DNA of 64,000 nt from Lingula anatina (GCF_001039355.2 NW_019775913.1:516020-580019), one strand, 5' to 3'; counted from the first letter of the stretch, positions 37,874-50,418 are shown. Notes: generated by a model not told the origin, from the letters alone. Numbers and translations: made by a program.

Positions 37874-40800
37874 CTGGTGAATAACAAAAGATGAAAATGC
37901 ATAAATTATAAAATTGTAAAAGGACTTGAGTAAAATTTTTTTCTACTACGTTCAACGATTTAGTCAGATAATTAAGCTTATCATTCACCAAAAATGTTTT
38001 TTATTACTCTTACTGAGTAAGAAGTCCCTGTTAATGTAAATTATAGGTCATGTTTAAAAAAGACTACTATTTCTTTCAATTATGTCCAATGAAATTTAAT
38101 ATAACAATTGCCTCGGCAGGGGCATACTTAAATAAGGAGGCATTGACCGTGACACCTACCTGTACGTAATATTTCTGATATGTCAGGCGGAGCATGTGTC
38201 GCGTTACTATACTGGTGGATACCATTGCCGTTGGATGCGTTAGCTGTAGCCGAACTCTGGGACAGAATCTCCACATTACATAAGGCAATAGTTCTTTGTG
38301 GGTCACTTGTGACCAAAGACAGCAAATATTCAAAGTTCGAAACAATTACTCTGGCTTCTTTTTCACTAAGGAGGTCGCTAGAGTAGTCCAGAGCTAGGTC
38401 TATCTTTTCCCTTTTCTTATCATAAAGAATCCGAAGCCTCGTCTCGTGCGTAAGAATAAGTGTGCGCGCATCTTTCATATAAGCTTGCTTTTCCCGGCTC
38501 TCACTCTTGTCAGAGTACTTCTCAAACAAATCCTCCTTGAAGGACGACGCTTCGAGGATGATTTCATGGCGAGTCAAGTAAGGGCGGTCTTCTGGCGCAA
38601 CCAAATTTCTGATATTTTCAAATGGGTACAGGCTGTTCTGGATGCACTGTAGGATGCTTTTGGCATTTCTACTTATGTAGCTGGTGATGGTTTCATGCGC
38701 ATCATCGGGGAAGGAAGCGGGCAATGGAATGAAATTGACGCAGTCGGTGACAGTGCGCAAGAGGCCGGGGACGTGCATGCGCAGATCAACTGGGTTTGAG
38801 ACAACGACGGTATCTGCACTGCATAACTTGTGAAGAACCAATTGATGCACACTAGCTAAAACCTGAAAAACGGTGACTTTCTCTCTTTTGCAAAATTCGC
38901 TGAGTTTTTTCACAATTTCTACTGACAAAGGCCGTTCAAGCGTAGAATACTCGCCTGAGATCTTTTCGAGCGGAGTTGATTCCTTTGATAACCGTACGTC
39001 TGACATTTTATCTGGAAGAATGCCGGACCAGAATTCCTGGAGCTCCTTCATTTTGGTCGTTGTCAATACCTTCCCTATTTCCTCTGCAATATTCGGAACA
39101 TCTGCATTCTTGTAAGCTTTCATGGATATACCGCTAGTTTTGGCTGCTACAACAGACATAAGATCCTGAAATATGAGGGGCACTGAAGTCATATCGAGGG
39201 CGCTGTGGTGAAAAACAAACCTCAAATAGCTTCTCGGTTCGGTAAGAACGAAGGCGACTCGCCATGGAGCCTCTCTGATGAGATCGAATGGCGAGCGAGT
39301 GAATGAATTCAGCGAGGGTGTCACTTTAGTTTCAGACCCCTCTAGTGTGAGGAAATCCACAGGAGCATCCTCAGGCAGGAAAGATATTTTTACCTCGTCT
39401 ATTCCATCGCCCGTACCAGGAGTCCTGGGAACAAAGACTGCTCTTAGCATTGGGTTGCGGCGTGCAACTTCATTCAAAACTTCTTGCCAGAACCCGGATG
39501 TTCCAGGGTTTTCTGGGAGTACCAGTGTCATGACCACGTGGGCGCTGAGATCGGATGGATTTGCCCGGTTTCTTTTGTACGAGGAGTACTGCATGAATGA
39601 TGGTGTCAGCAGAGGCCCTGTGGGTGAGGAATTGGCAGACACGGAAATTGGTAAATGAGCAGGTGCTTCTTTCGTTCCCTGTGGCTTGGGCTTGGTTTCC
39701 TGTTTAGCAAAATCGCCAGGAAGTCTCTCGTCTATGAAACTAGCAAGTGCGGCCGCGGTGACATCCTCACTTAGTAACACCACAACTGGTATTGTGACCT
39801 TCAGCTCCTGGTTCACCCTGTTGATCAGAGACATGGCAATCATGGAATCAATCCCCATGTCTGAGATCGAGGCATCGGCGTGGACGGCTAAAACGTCCAT
39901 GCCAAACAGAGAGGCAACAACACTGCAGGAGTATTCGACCAGTTTTAGGTAGCGCTGCTCCGCACTCAGCGACTTCAGTTCTCCTAACGTCACGGTGCAC
40001 TGACCCTGGTCTGATTGTACCTTGTTTTCAGTGGAAGCCGCGCCGCTGTGCAGCTGCATTATGGTGGTGTACCGAGCTCGAATTGGGGAGTTTTCTGCTC
40101 TCTGTAACTCCTGCACCATCTTATTCCAGTCGAAATTGCCATAGAGAACTTGAGTCTCGTTCTTCAATAGCGCGTGGTGGAGACACTTCACAATCTCAGG
40201 TACCGTAAGAGAAGCGTGTCCCATTACCTTAAGAATTCTCTCTGCAGCCTCGTCGCCTTTCAGAAGACCAATCTCTAGAGCGCCCCAGTTTATAACTTGC
40301 GCTACCATATTCTGCTGTCGTCTGTAGAAAGCAAGGGCGTCCATAAACGAGTTGCCGGCTCCGTAATTTGTTTGACCTCCATTTCCCATCAGTGACGTCA
40401 CGGAAGAATGCATGACAAAATAGTCGAGACTGTACTCTCTCGAAATAAGGTGAAGATTCCATGTGCCAATGATCTTGGGGTTAGTTGCTTTCTCAAACTT
40501 TTCTTGATCAAGATTCAACAAGATGCCATTTTCTAGAACAGCCGCCCCGTGGAATATACCTTTAAGGGGAACGCCGGGCAACGTCTGATCCAATGATCCG
40601 AAAGCTTTCTTCAAAGAGGAGAAATCCATGACGTCAGCCTGAACGCAAATGAACCGCACGCGGTGCTCGTTTTCCAGACGCTTTATGCTGGCAATTTGTT
40701 CACTGTTCGGGGCCCGACGTGACATAGACACGATATAACCTGCTCCGTTCGCTGCCACATATTTGCTGATTTCCCACCCAAGGCCAGTTAGACCACCGAT

Positions 40801-43800
40801 AATGAGGTAGCTTGCGTCCCGTCTGAATAAATCATTAGGGCCGGCATACACAACTCTGGACATTGCTTTCTTGTGGAAACGCACAATATCCACAACGTCA
40901 TCAGGGCTGTGGTCGTGTTGGTTTTCAATTCTTGCCAGCATGGTGCTGCCGAAATCTATGCGCTTGTGTAGATCTACAGCTTCAAGCTTCATTTCATTCA
41001 CCGTGATATTTAGGTTAAGCTGGGGCTTTGATTTTAGTTTCTTGAACCAGCGTCGGAGTGGCGGGATGGTAGCCCGAAGGCTCGGTGGGTTGAACGTGTC
41101 ACGGAGGAGACAGGTGTGTATCTGGGTATTCGGTAGGTGACCTGCAAGTGCATTAATGATAGGACCAGAGACCCATTCCTCCACCACAATCAGGGACTGG
41201 GGATTCTGCCAGGAACCAGCCAGACATTTCACATCCAGTAATCTCAGCTCTTCCAGAAGGACAAGGGTTCTATGTTCCAGTTTCTCGCGGTTTTGAAGAT
41301 CCTTTCTGGGGATGATCTCAGCCGCCAGGTTCTTGTAGCCTGCGAATGTTTTAAACAGCTTGCTCAAAGCAGAAGTTTCATGTGTGTGGACAATACCAAT
41401 CGTCCCAAGTTTTGCAGAAACCAAATCGAGAACTTTCCTGACTAAGATAAGCTGAGCAAGCGATGTCTTGGCAAATTGCGGAAGATCTTTAGTGCGGAAC
41501 ACGCAGTCCTCTGGAACCTTAAGTATGGACGCTGCTTTTGTGGGATAACATGTCAGCACCGTCTCTCCTACTCGGAAACTGGATTTGGGGCCAGTTTTTA
41601 AAACCTGTCCCTCCACGCTTAAAGTGAGGACATCATGCCCCGGTGCCTCAGCAGTTGGCCAGTAGGAGTAACTTGACTTTAAGTCGGAAACGGTTACTGG
41701 GAACAGCAACGGCTGATGGAGATATACAAGATTGGTCGATACCAACAGGTGCCCTTTCCCTGCGTTGAGATCACTGGAGTCACTTTGATATTGCAGGTGG
41801 ACATCTTTTAGTTTCCTACTGTGGCAAGACACGAGCTTCACTTTACTATCTTCCTCGGATATATTTTCCCTGTATTGAATGTAATTGAGGTTTTCAGTCA
41901 CTGGCATGATTTCATTGAGGTAGAAAGATCCTGCTGCGACCACAGTTTCGGGAAACTGCTTGACAAATGCTTCTATGTTCTTCAAGGCATTGGATACCGC
42001 TACCAGACTCTCTCTGCCTTCTTGCACGTCGACAAGACTGACTGCGTCATACGTATACTCTCTGAGGAGACTCCGCACCATCCCCCACATCTGAGATCCG
42101 ACTGGACTCAACGTGGCATTGGATGATTGGCTTACACACTGGCAATTTCTGGTTAGAACCACAATGGGCACTTTGCAACCGGCTCCGTGAAGCAATTTGA
42201 TGAGCTGCCTAAATCCAGAACATGCTTTTTGACAAGCGTCGTTGACTTCTTCAGCTGTTGGGAAGATTCCTACGTCCGCTATTCCCCAGGCAAAGACCAC
42301 TCCACGTAATCGTGCTAACTCACTGAATGTATTACTTAGGAGATCTTGCAGTCCGTTTTCATCGCGCACCTTGCCTTTGAAGGCACTACGAGGAATGCGA
42401 CATATTGGACCTTCTAGTCTCTCTGCAATATGTTCTGCGACTTTGCAGGGATCGGTAAGTACTAACCAAGAGTCACCCCGTAGTCCCAGATCCGCGTCAC
42501 CAGATGGCGCTACTGCAGAAGCCGCAGGCATCTTATTCCACTGAAGCTGATAAACAAAAGCTTCCTCAACCCGCTTGCTCTCTGAAATGAACTTTGTGAC
42601 GTAGTTATGGGTCTCCACTACCACCTCTCCATCTTGCGTCAACAACATGGCGTTGAAGTGAGCTATCTCGTGTGGTTTATCATGCATCAGTCTGCAATAA
42701 GCGTACAGCTTCCTCTGAGGCGGGCGCCTGACGGTCAAACTACCAATACCCACGGGAATAGACGGGTCCGTCGCCTCGTTACCTACGTAAAATATTCCTG
42801 GGTTCTGAAAAAGACCATCGAGAATGGCGGGATGGATGGTGGTACTGTACATCTGTTGGCACACAACGTCTGGGAGCTCAATCGAGGAGAGACACTCGAC
42901 CTTGTTTCTAGATGCTCCAGTGATGACTTTCATACTTGGCCCGTACATGAAGCCTAGCTTTTCCAGTGCCCCGTATATGACCTCTTCTGTAAGGTGCTCC
43001 GTACATCTGCTCTTTATTTCTTCTATATCCACTGCCTTGACGCTGTGGATGTCCTCCGTGTAAATGACGCTACCTCGGGCGTGAACTCTTTTGTCTGATT
43101 TGATGGTGAAATCATTTGAGCAGTGCTCCTGACCTAGGTCGTCTGCAGAGCCGAAATCAACTTCCAGTTTAGCACCCTTCCCGGGAGACAAGATCACAGG
43201 ACGAACAAAGTCAACGTGAACCAAGAAGTTTTGCACGGGTTTTTTGGTCGAGGCAACTGCAGCCGTCAACGCAATTTCTGCATAGAAGGCGCCCGGTGCG
43301 ACCACCTTTCCTCCCATATAATGGTCATATATGAACGGTGTCAAATTATTGTCAATGACTGCGGCATATTTAATGCCGGCACTTGGCAACCTCTTTACAA
43401 AGGGATGGGCAGAATGGGAATCACTGTCAATTCCAGCGCGTTTGAGTTTAGAGGACTCTGGTTCAAAATAGTTCCAAATCCTTTTGAATTGATACTTTGG
43501 AGCATCAACTATAACAACGTTTTTCATGGAAACGACGTTTTTCCAAAGTGGATTGAGTCCCAATGTGTAGATTTTTGCCACTGCTTCACTTAGGCAGCTC
43601 AGCTCGCTACCTTTTTTCATAGACGGTATCACGGGTACGTCGCTTCTGTCTCGCATGTGAGCGCGCAGCACTGGGTGTGGTCCTATTTCAATAACGATGT
43701 TGTCATGATCGTCCGTAATAGCAGCGTCTACAGCTTTTTTGAACTGCACTGGCTGACGCACGTTTCTTCCCCAGTACTCGGCTGTGACAAAATCTTGGTC

Positions 43801-46800
43801 TGACGCCAACTCTCCGGTCACTGTGGAGAATATAGGCACGTCTGGCGTTTTGCCTTTTAATTCCGATAAAGCAGCTTCTACTTTAGACTTGATATCTTGC
43901 ATATGGTGACTGTGGTAGGCGCACTCAGTTGGCAGGTCTTGGACATACACAGCATTAAAACGGATCGTGTCCCGAAGGGTCACTTTCAGATCTTCTATGG
44001 CGTCTGCGTCCCCTGAGACAACGCACGATGTCGGGCTGTTAAATACTGCGATGTTGAGTCTACCCGAGTATTTTTCTGTAAGGACTTTCTCCAACCAGGC
44101 CGTTTTGTAATTCATCACAATACACATCCTTCCCCCTTTGACTTCTGACAGAAACTTGGTGCGAAAATAGATGGTTGTAACAGCATCTGGGAGGGAGAGA
44201 GCACCGGCCACGTGGGCGGCTGCCACCTCTCCCACAGACTGCCCAAGAACTGAAGACGGCGTTATACCCCAATGACGCCACAGCGCTGCCAGGGCCACCT
44301 GGCAAGTGAAAATGGCAAGCGGGGCCACGTCAGCAGACGACAAGTCTTGAATCTCTTTAAATTTCTCTAGTATTGACCAGTCGGTCAGGGGCTGCAGTAG
44401 ATTGTCAATTTCCTGGACTTTATCTCTGAAGACGCCTTCTTCCCTTATCAAACCCCTACACATGCCTTGCCACTCCATTCCCATGCCACAGAAGACAAAA
44501 ATGACGTTTTTGGGCGCCAGACCCACTACTGGCTGTTCTGGCAAATTGGATGCATCCGATTCCAGTTTGCGAACGCATTCCTCGATAGATGTCGCTGTGG
44601 TTGCAAGTCGGTAATTGTAATGAGTTCTCCTACAAGTTGATGTGCGCGCAATATCTCTCAAACTGTATTCCTTATTTGAAACCTTTTCCATGAGGTTTTT
44701 AGTAATCTGTTCAAGGGACCACTGATTTTGAGCTGAAATTGCGATGATTTCTGGGGATTTTTCAAATGCCTCTGTGGCCTCTACTGTCATATCAATGGAC
44801 ACATTCTCACTGCCCAAATCCTGACACATCTCATGACAATTTCTCACTTGTGTGGCGTTTTCGGTCATCTCACTGTCAGTTTCTTCTTGTTCAATACTCA
44901 TAACTGGTTTTTGGATGGCTTCTCTATCAAACTGCATGACCACGGCGTGTGCATTGGTTCCTCCAAAACTAAATGAGTTGACACAGGCAAGACGGGGCTT
45001 ACCCTCGGGCGGTGTCCAGTTCATAACCTCTGTAGGCACTCGCAGTCTGAGCTCGTGAAAATTAATCTTCGGGTTGGCCGGCCGGCCCTTGAAGTGCAAG
45101 GAAGGGACGATCTTCTCGTGTTTCATCATGAGGAGCACTTTAATGAGACCCGCTACACCTGCCGCCGATTCAAGATGGCCGATGTTGGTTTTCACTGAGC
45201 CAATGTAACACTCGGGTGCTACCCTCGCCTTTCTGTCCAGAAAGCTGCCAATGGCGTTGCACTCCACGGGGTCGCCAGCTTGGGTCCCTGTCCCTATTTA
45301 CGGGACAAGAAATAGCACTGATGATGTTATATGCAAATCACGTGTATAAAACGTGTATAAAAATCAGTTAACATTAATCATGTTCATAAAACATTAAAAC
45401 ACAAAACCAGTAATTATAATTGTGCTCATATTGCAGTAATACTTTGTACATCATTTCTTCTATTTATTATTACATACATATTCTATTAAGGCTAGTTAAT
45501 TTATGAAATTCGTGTAAAATATATGTGAAAATTGCATATACAGACAAGTATATATTTACCATGAGCCTCCACATACTGGATATCATCTGAGTTGACGTGG
45601 TACCTTAAAAACACTTCCTTGAGCAGTGCAGCTTGTTGAGAGCCTGACGGAGCCGTGATAGGATGAGCCGTGCGGCCATCTTGGTTGACGCCTGTACCAA
45701 TGATGGCCCATATTCTGTCTCCATCTTTTAACGCCTGACGAATCCGATATGAAACATTATCAGATTAAATCAACAACATGAAAAGGGGAATTCGGGCAAT
45801 AGTTTTTCCTCCGTGTGAGGGTTCCTTGGATGTTTAAAGTAAATAAACCCTATGCAAAACAAAAACTCTGTTTGCATTTCTCCAAAAGATGACTTATGAT
45901 CATCAGTTTGTTTTACGTATATAAATGTGCCAGAACATTTCGTATTTTATTAGCTTTCAATTAGACACATCCTACATGTAAATGTACACAAATGTACACA
46001 GTGTAGCATTTTACCGATATGAAAATTTTGTTAGACAGATGAATACCACTTTTACCTCCAATATTAGCGCAAAACAAATCATTCAGATAAAAGCTGCTAT
46101 GTTACTACATATATGTGTCTCTGTTTGACTATACATAAATCATGTGATGCAGTAGTCACTCACGTCTTTAAGCCTTTTCAGCACCACAATTCCACACCCC
46201 TCACCACGTGCGTATCCATCCGCCGCGGAGGAGAATGCTTGGGACTGTCCTGTTGGCGACACCATCCGGGCTTTACTGAGAGGCACGTGCATCGTGGGCA
46301 TCATGATAGCGTTCACACCGCCACAGAGCGCCATGTTGCACTCACCTGGGAGATTTGGCAATAACAAATTGTTGAAATATGTCGTTTAAGACAATAGATC
46401 GCAAATATGGATATTTCGTTTGCATATCCGTTACATATTGTACACACATTAGTCTCCTCTAGACAAAAACATACGAGATGATTCAAAGATGTTCTTTAAA
46501 TATGATCAACACCTAAAAAAAATAATCGTATTGGCAGTTGACGGACGTGTGGGTTTCATTGATTATCCAGAAAAAAAATTAATTTGAAATTACCAAAAAT
46601 ATGTTGAAACTGTCTACCATTCATTTTGTCAACTTTGTCTGTTTGTTACACAATACAATTACAATAAAAATTTCATTTTTATTTCAAAGCCAAAGGAACG
46701 AGGACCTCAATATTTAACTTATGTTAACTAACCAATTTGAGGGCGGGGGGGGGGGGGGGCGTAGGGGGTCCGGTAAATGATAAAAGCAACAAACCGTTCT

Positions 46801-48166
46801 TCAGCGCCTGGCAGCCAAGATGCGTGGCCACCATGGCCGACGAGCACGCGGTATCCACGGACATACAGGGACCGAGGAGGTTGAACACGTAGGACACCCT
46901 GGCGGCAGTAATGCTGTTTGAAGCTCCGGTTAGGCTGTAGTTGTTCATGGAGGACACGTCCGTCTCAAACATGTCCGCAAAGTCGTTATTCATGACACCT
47001 GTAAACGTAGGAATGTTATAATCAGCTGGATCTTTTTTTTTTCTTTTTTTCTTTTTTTTTTTTTTTTTTTTTTTTTTATTTCAATGGAGAGTGTGTTTCA
47101 NGATTTCCATTAATAGTTACTTTTTCATGTGAAGATAACTTTTAGCTTAAAGTATATATCATTACATATAGGATTTTTTCAAGATAGGTAATAAACAAGC
47201 TTAGCGGATTTTTACGCAAATTTTCAGTTTACAGAATGCAAGGAGAGATACAACAAACTAGCTTCCTATAACATTTTTATGACGCCATGTTTTATTTTTT
47301 CTTTCACTTCGCACCATTAGTCAGCTCAAGCTCATGCACTTGATAATGATTTATTGCTGGTTCATTCGGCTTTCAAATGCGGTATACCCACGTACAAAGC
47401 CGTATCATTCTGATTCGATGTAGAAGTGTATATAAAGCGTGACAACCAGATACAGCGATGATATTAATGTATCTATGAGGGTCATTACAGTAGAACAAAT
47501 AAATACATGAGACCTCATCAACCGCAACATGATTTAACTGCTGTGCGATAAGATGTGTACGTTATCATATAGTACACTATGAGCGTTGCATAACTATCCA
47601 TTGTAGATTTCCGAGATACACGTAAAATTATAAGATTATGTACTTATGCCAGTCCCTAACCAGCGAGCGAAATTACACAGGTATACACCCTACTTTAGTA
47701 TATTTTTTTACAAAATGATCTAGAATAATGAAAAAACAATTGAATCAACTGGAAGTTGTCATCCACTACTTACCAACATACACCCCAGTCCGGCTTCCCT
47801 GTATATCCGGGGTCGGTATCCCAGCGTTCTCCAGCGCCATGTAACAACAGTCCAGCACAAATCGCTGCTGGGGGTCCATCCTCGCCGCCTCCAGGTCGTT
47901 GACCCCATACAACCGGTTATCCCACTCTATGTGACTCCTGAGGGAATAGTGGATTTTGATGTGAAATTACGCTATAATAGTGTAGATTTCTTAGGTCGAT
48001 GATACAGCGATAAACGTTATTCTACGTACAAAAAGGCAGGATTCTGTGAACAACACGCTATTACAATTGATTACATTTTAAAATACCATAATACATCATG
48101 AAAGGTGAGAAAAAATATTTAATTTGCTACAAACATTAGCTATTTACAAAGTTATTTTTATTATCT

Positions 48167-48201
<35 letters not shown>

Positions 48202-49123
48202 CGAAAACATTTTATGTGTGATTTCAAAGCACTCTGCAGTAAGGACTTTGCGATATAAAACGGAACTGTGCGCACCACACCAAAAGTGAAAGCTTATGTT
48301 TACTAGCTGTAAATTAAATGAAACATGAGTTTTATCAAGTTTTGATGTCTAATCACGTATTCTCTGAATTGTGTGCCAAATGAGCATTTGATCAAATAAT
48401 TGCCGTTATAGCTTCAATGGCCAAAGTCAAATATGTATTATGACTTTGACAAAAGGAAGAAAGAAATGAAGGAGACAGATTTTGTGGTGCTTTTACAAAA
48501 CAGCTAAAAACGAGAATAACGATGGGACAGATGTCCAAATTAAATAAATTTTGGACAAGGCCGGGAAATAGAAAGTGAAAGTGGACTTCGAGGTAGGGAG
48601 AGGTGGGTGGCGCACACATGCTTCACATATATAACTAGTTTTAAAGTTTAACCTTGAGCAAGTATTCTGTAAGTTAAGTTTGTGCCCTGATAAAACGATA
48701 TTCTTAAAAACACTCCGCTTTCCTTGAACAAAGAAAATAGTACCCATAGACGTGTTCAATAGTGTATTTCTACGCCTTTTTACTAAAACTGATAACTACG
48801 ACACTTGCCCATAAATGTATTAGAATATTTAACGAGACTGTGTAGCTGATCTTCCTAAAACTGCTCCTTACATCAAGTGAAAATTGGGAAGGAAATGAAA
48901 ATTTCACGTACCCTTTAACAAAACCAGCCCGAGTGACGTAAGTTTTGCCAGGGGCATCTGGGTCAGAGGAGAAGAAAGCGTCATTATTCCATCTTTCTTT
49001 AGGTATATCAATCACATGGTTCTCTCCATTTTCAAGAACTTTCCAGAATTCATCAATGTCGTCTGCTCCGGGAAAGCGGCAGCCGACGCCGACGATGGCG
49101 ATAGCGTCATCGCCTAACATCAT
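37269..49123 (-). CDS. Animal type I polyketide synthase, KS-AT-DH-(psiER)-KR-ACP-C-PH, 8 coding exons, 2793 aa
   Basis: Iterative-type polyketide synthase, presumably cytosolic. Exons: 49123-48912, 47937-47774, 46998-46795, 46345-46164, 45734-45560, 45293-38160, 37873-37685, 37390-37269; all junctions are GT-AG and the phases join without a break. KS (about 8-431) has Cys177 in DTACSS, His312 in EAHGTGT and His352 in TNIGH. AT (about 576-896) has GQSVGE (Ser665) and AYHSHHM (His773). DH (about 942-1216) has His970 in HxxxGxxxxP and Asp1138 in LDGLFQ. A structural KR half (about 1226-1440) and an ER-like remnant (about 1491-1790) precede the catalytic KR (about 1807-2036; Ser1943, Tyr1956, Asn1960). 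ACP carries Ser2129 in GIDSM. A condensation domain (about 2206-2656) has HHSALDM, and a PH domain ends the protein. No methyltransferase or thioesterase is seen. The start is supported by an in-frame TAG two codons upstream. The splice model is inferred by eye. Confidence 0.93.
46742..46770. repeat. Poly-G run beside the exon 3 donor of the polyketide synthase
   Basis: A run of almost uninterrupted G (C on the transcribed-sense strand) begins within about 30 nt of the donor at 46794. The donor is AACG|GTTTGT, the weakest of the gene. A C-rich intron start next to a weak donor could affect splicing; this is inference. Confidence 0.7.
47033..47101. repeat. Poly-T tract ending near an N, in intron 2 of the polyketide synthase
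   Basis: T-rich homopolymer interrupted by single C bases, followed within a few tens of bases by an ambiguous base at 47101. It lies in the intron between 47774 and 46998, so coding sequence is not affected. Its exact length is unlikely to be reliable. Confidence 0.8.
48168..48200. repeat. (ATTT)n microsatellite in polyketide synthase intron 1
   Basis: About eight ATTT units in the intron between 48912 and 47937. Confidence 0.9.
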
Positions 49124-49362
49124 TAACTACAGGATGATGAAAAATAATAAAGCTAAATAAAACAGAGTCAGAATATCTAAAATATTTAAAAAAGTCAGAG
49201 ATGCAAAAAATGAAAATGTAAGCGGAACAAACGAAACCATTTAATTATGAGTAGTGGGGAAAAACATCTAATTATATTTAGAAAAATATCTGAGATGTTC
49301 AATCAAGTAAACAAGTTTACAAAATATTAAGAATTCTTTTGAGTATTCAATTTGAACCTTAC

Positions 49363-49385
49363 CGGCTGAGAGCTTCGATCGCGAC
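49363..49385 (-). other. Candidate 5' untranslated exon of the polyketide synthase
   Basis: This is a short segment between the expected transcription start below the TATA box and the donor consensus CCG|GTAAGG. A pyrimidine-containing acceptor (TCATCATCCTGTAG) lies immediately upstream of the coding ATG. The 5' boundary is a guess based on TATA spacing. Confidence 0.4.
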
Positions 49386-49407
49386 TAACGCTTCTTTGAT
49401 AAGTGCC

Positions 49408-49415
49408 TATTTATA
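49408..49415 (-). promoter_or_regulatory. TATA box of the polyketide synthase promoter
   Basis: The minus strand reads GTTATAAATAGGCA, a consensus TATAAATA, about 290 bp upstream of the start codon. A start of transcription 25-30 bp further on, near 49380-49385, would place a short leader before the donor-like CCG|GTAAGG at 49363/49362. The acceptor-like CCTGTAG just before the ATG (49127) would join this leader to coding exon 1, giving an intron of about 235 bp in the 5' untranslated region. This is a sequence-only prediction. Confidence 0.55.
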
Positions 49416-49416
49416 A

Positions 49417-50418
49417 CATCGAGGTATCTATCAGCATGACAAGCTAATTGGAATCCCTATCTTTATCATTCTAGCCATGAAATTGATTAATATGATTACA
49501 TCTCATTGATCATAACAATAATATTCAAAGCATTGTCCTGACTTGCAATTTTATTTGCAGTGTCATGGCTGACTTTCAGCATTACGGCACTCACTCTGCA
49601 CGACTGAAAGGCATCGGCAAAATCGGACACTGCTAAAATATCATCGTCACCATTATGTAGCCGTTTATTGGCAAATACGCAATCCATCATTGGAAAGTAA
49701 TTACGACTACCGTGTGCGTTGGGATTACTAGTACGTCAATTGAAATAAATCAAAACGCCATAGACTTCATATCTTTATAGGAATATCGTATACCAATCAT
49801 GATGACCATGGTTTACGTTTCTCATATTTTGTTCATTGATTTCGATGAACAGTTTGTGTGAGACTTTGATCACGTCTGGCGTACAATAGATTGCTGATGG
49901 ATTTTTTTTAAAGAGTAAATTGACCACTGGCTTTCTTTGCCCAAAAAAGAAGTAAAGTGCATAAATCATAAAAAGTAAGTACAGAAAAAGCACGGTGCCA
50001 GTCGTCATTTATCCGTGACTGGGCACCTGTGGTTGAAAGATGTAAACTTATAGGCCTATATGTATATATATAAGATCCACAATGGTGAGTACAGATTCAG
50101 AATTGCGCATGCGCTGAGTTAGGAACGACAAAAAATGTGTTAGAAAAAAGTGTGAACTCCCTTCACTGGGTATCTTTCAATGAAAGAGATTTTAAAAAAA
50201 TAGCTTTAACAGGAAGACGCCGTTCCCTCTACCACACACACAAACACCAGAGCATCCAACGATATACATAAAAAGATCCCAACAGCAATTCAGTTTTAAT
50301 TCAAAGGGCAAGAGAGACGTTATTCTTCAAAATTATGGAATTGGTTTTAGTTTTTTATTACGCAAATTATTTATGTCCTAAGCACCATCATTTTAATTTC
50401 AAAATATGAATACACACG
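49417..50418. other. Intergenic region between the MIF4G gene and the polyketide synthase
   Basis: About 1 kb containing the MIF4G poly(A) signal and presumably the upstream promoter region of the polyketide synthase. No further feature is recognised. Confidence 0.5.
50354..50359 (-). terminator. Poly(A) signal AATAAA for the MIF4G-domain gene
   Basis: Canonical hexamer on the minus strand about 60 nt after the stop codon at 50419. Confidence 0.5.

Noticed and set aside
38180-45058. Many plus-strand and minus-strand reading frames of 60-130 codons inside the polyketide synthase exon
   Set aside because: They are shadows of the 7.1-kb coding exon in other frames and show no family similarity.
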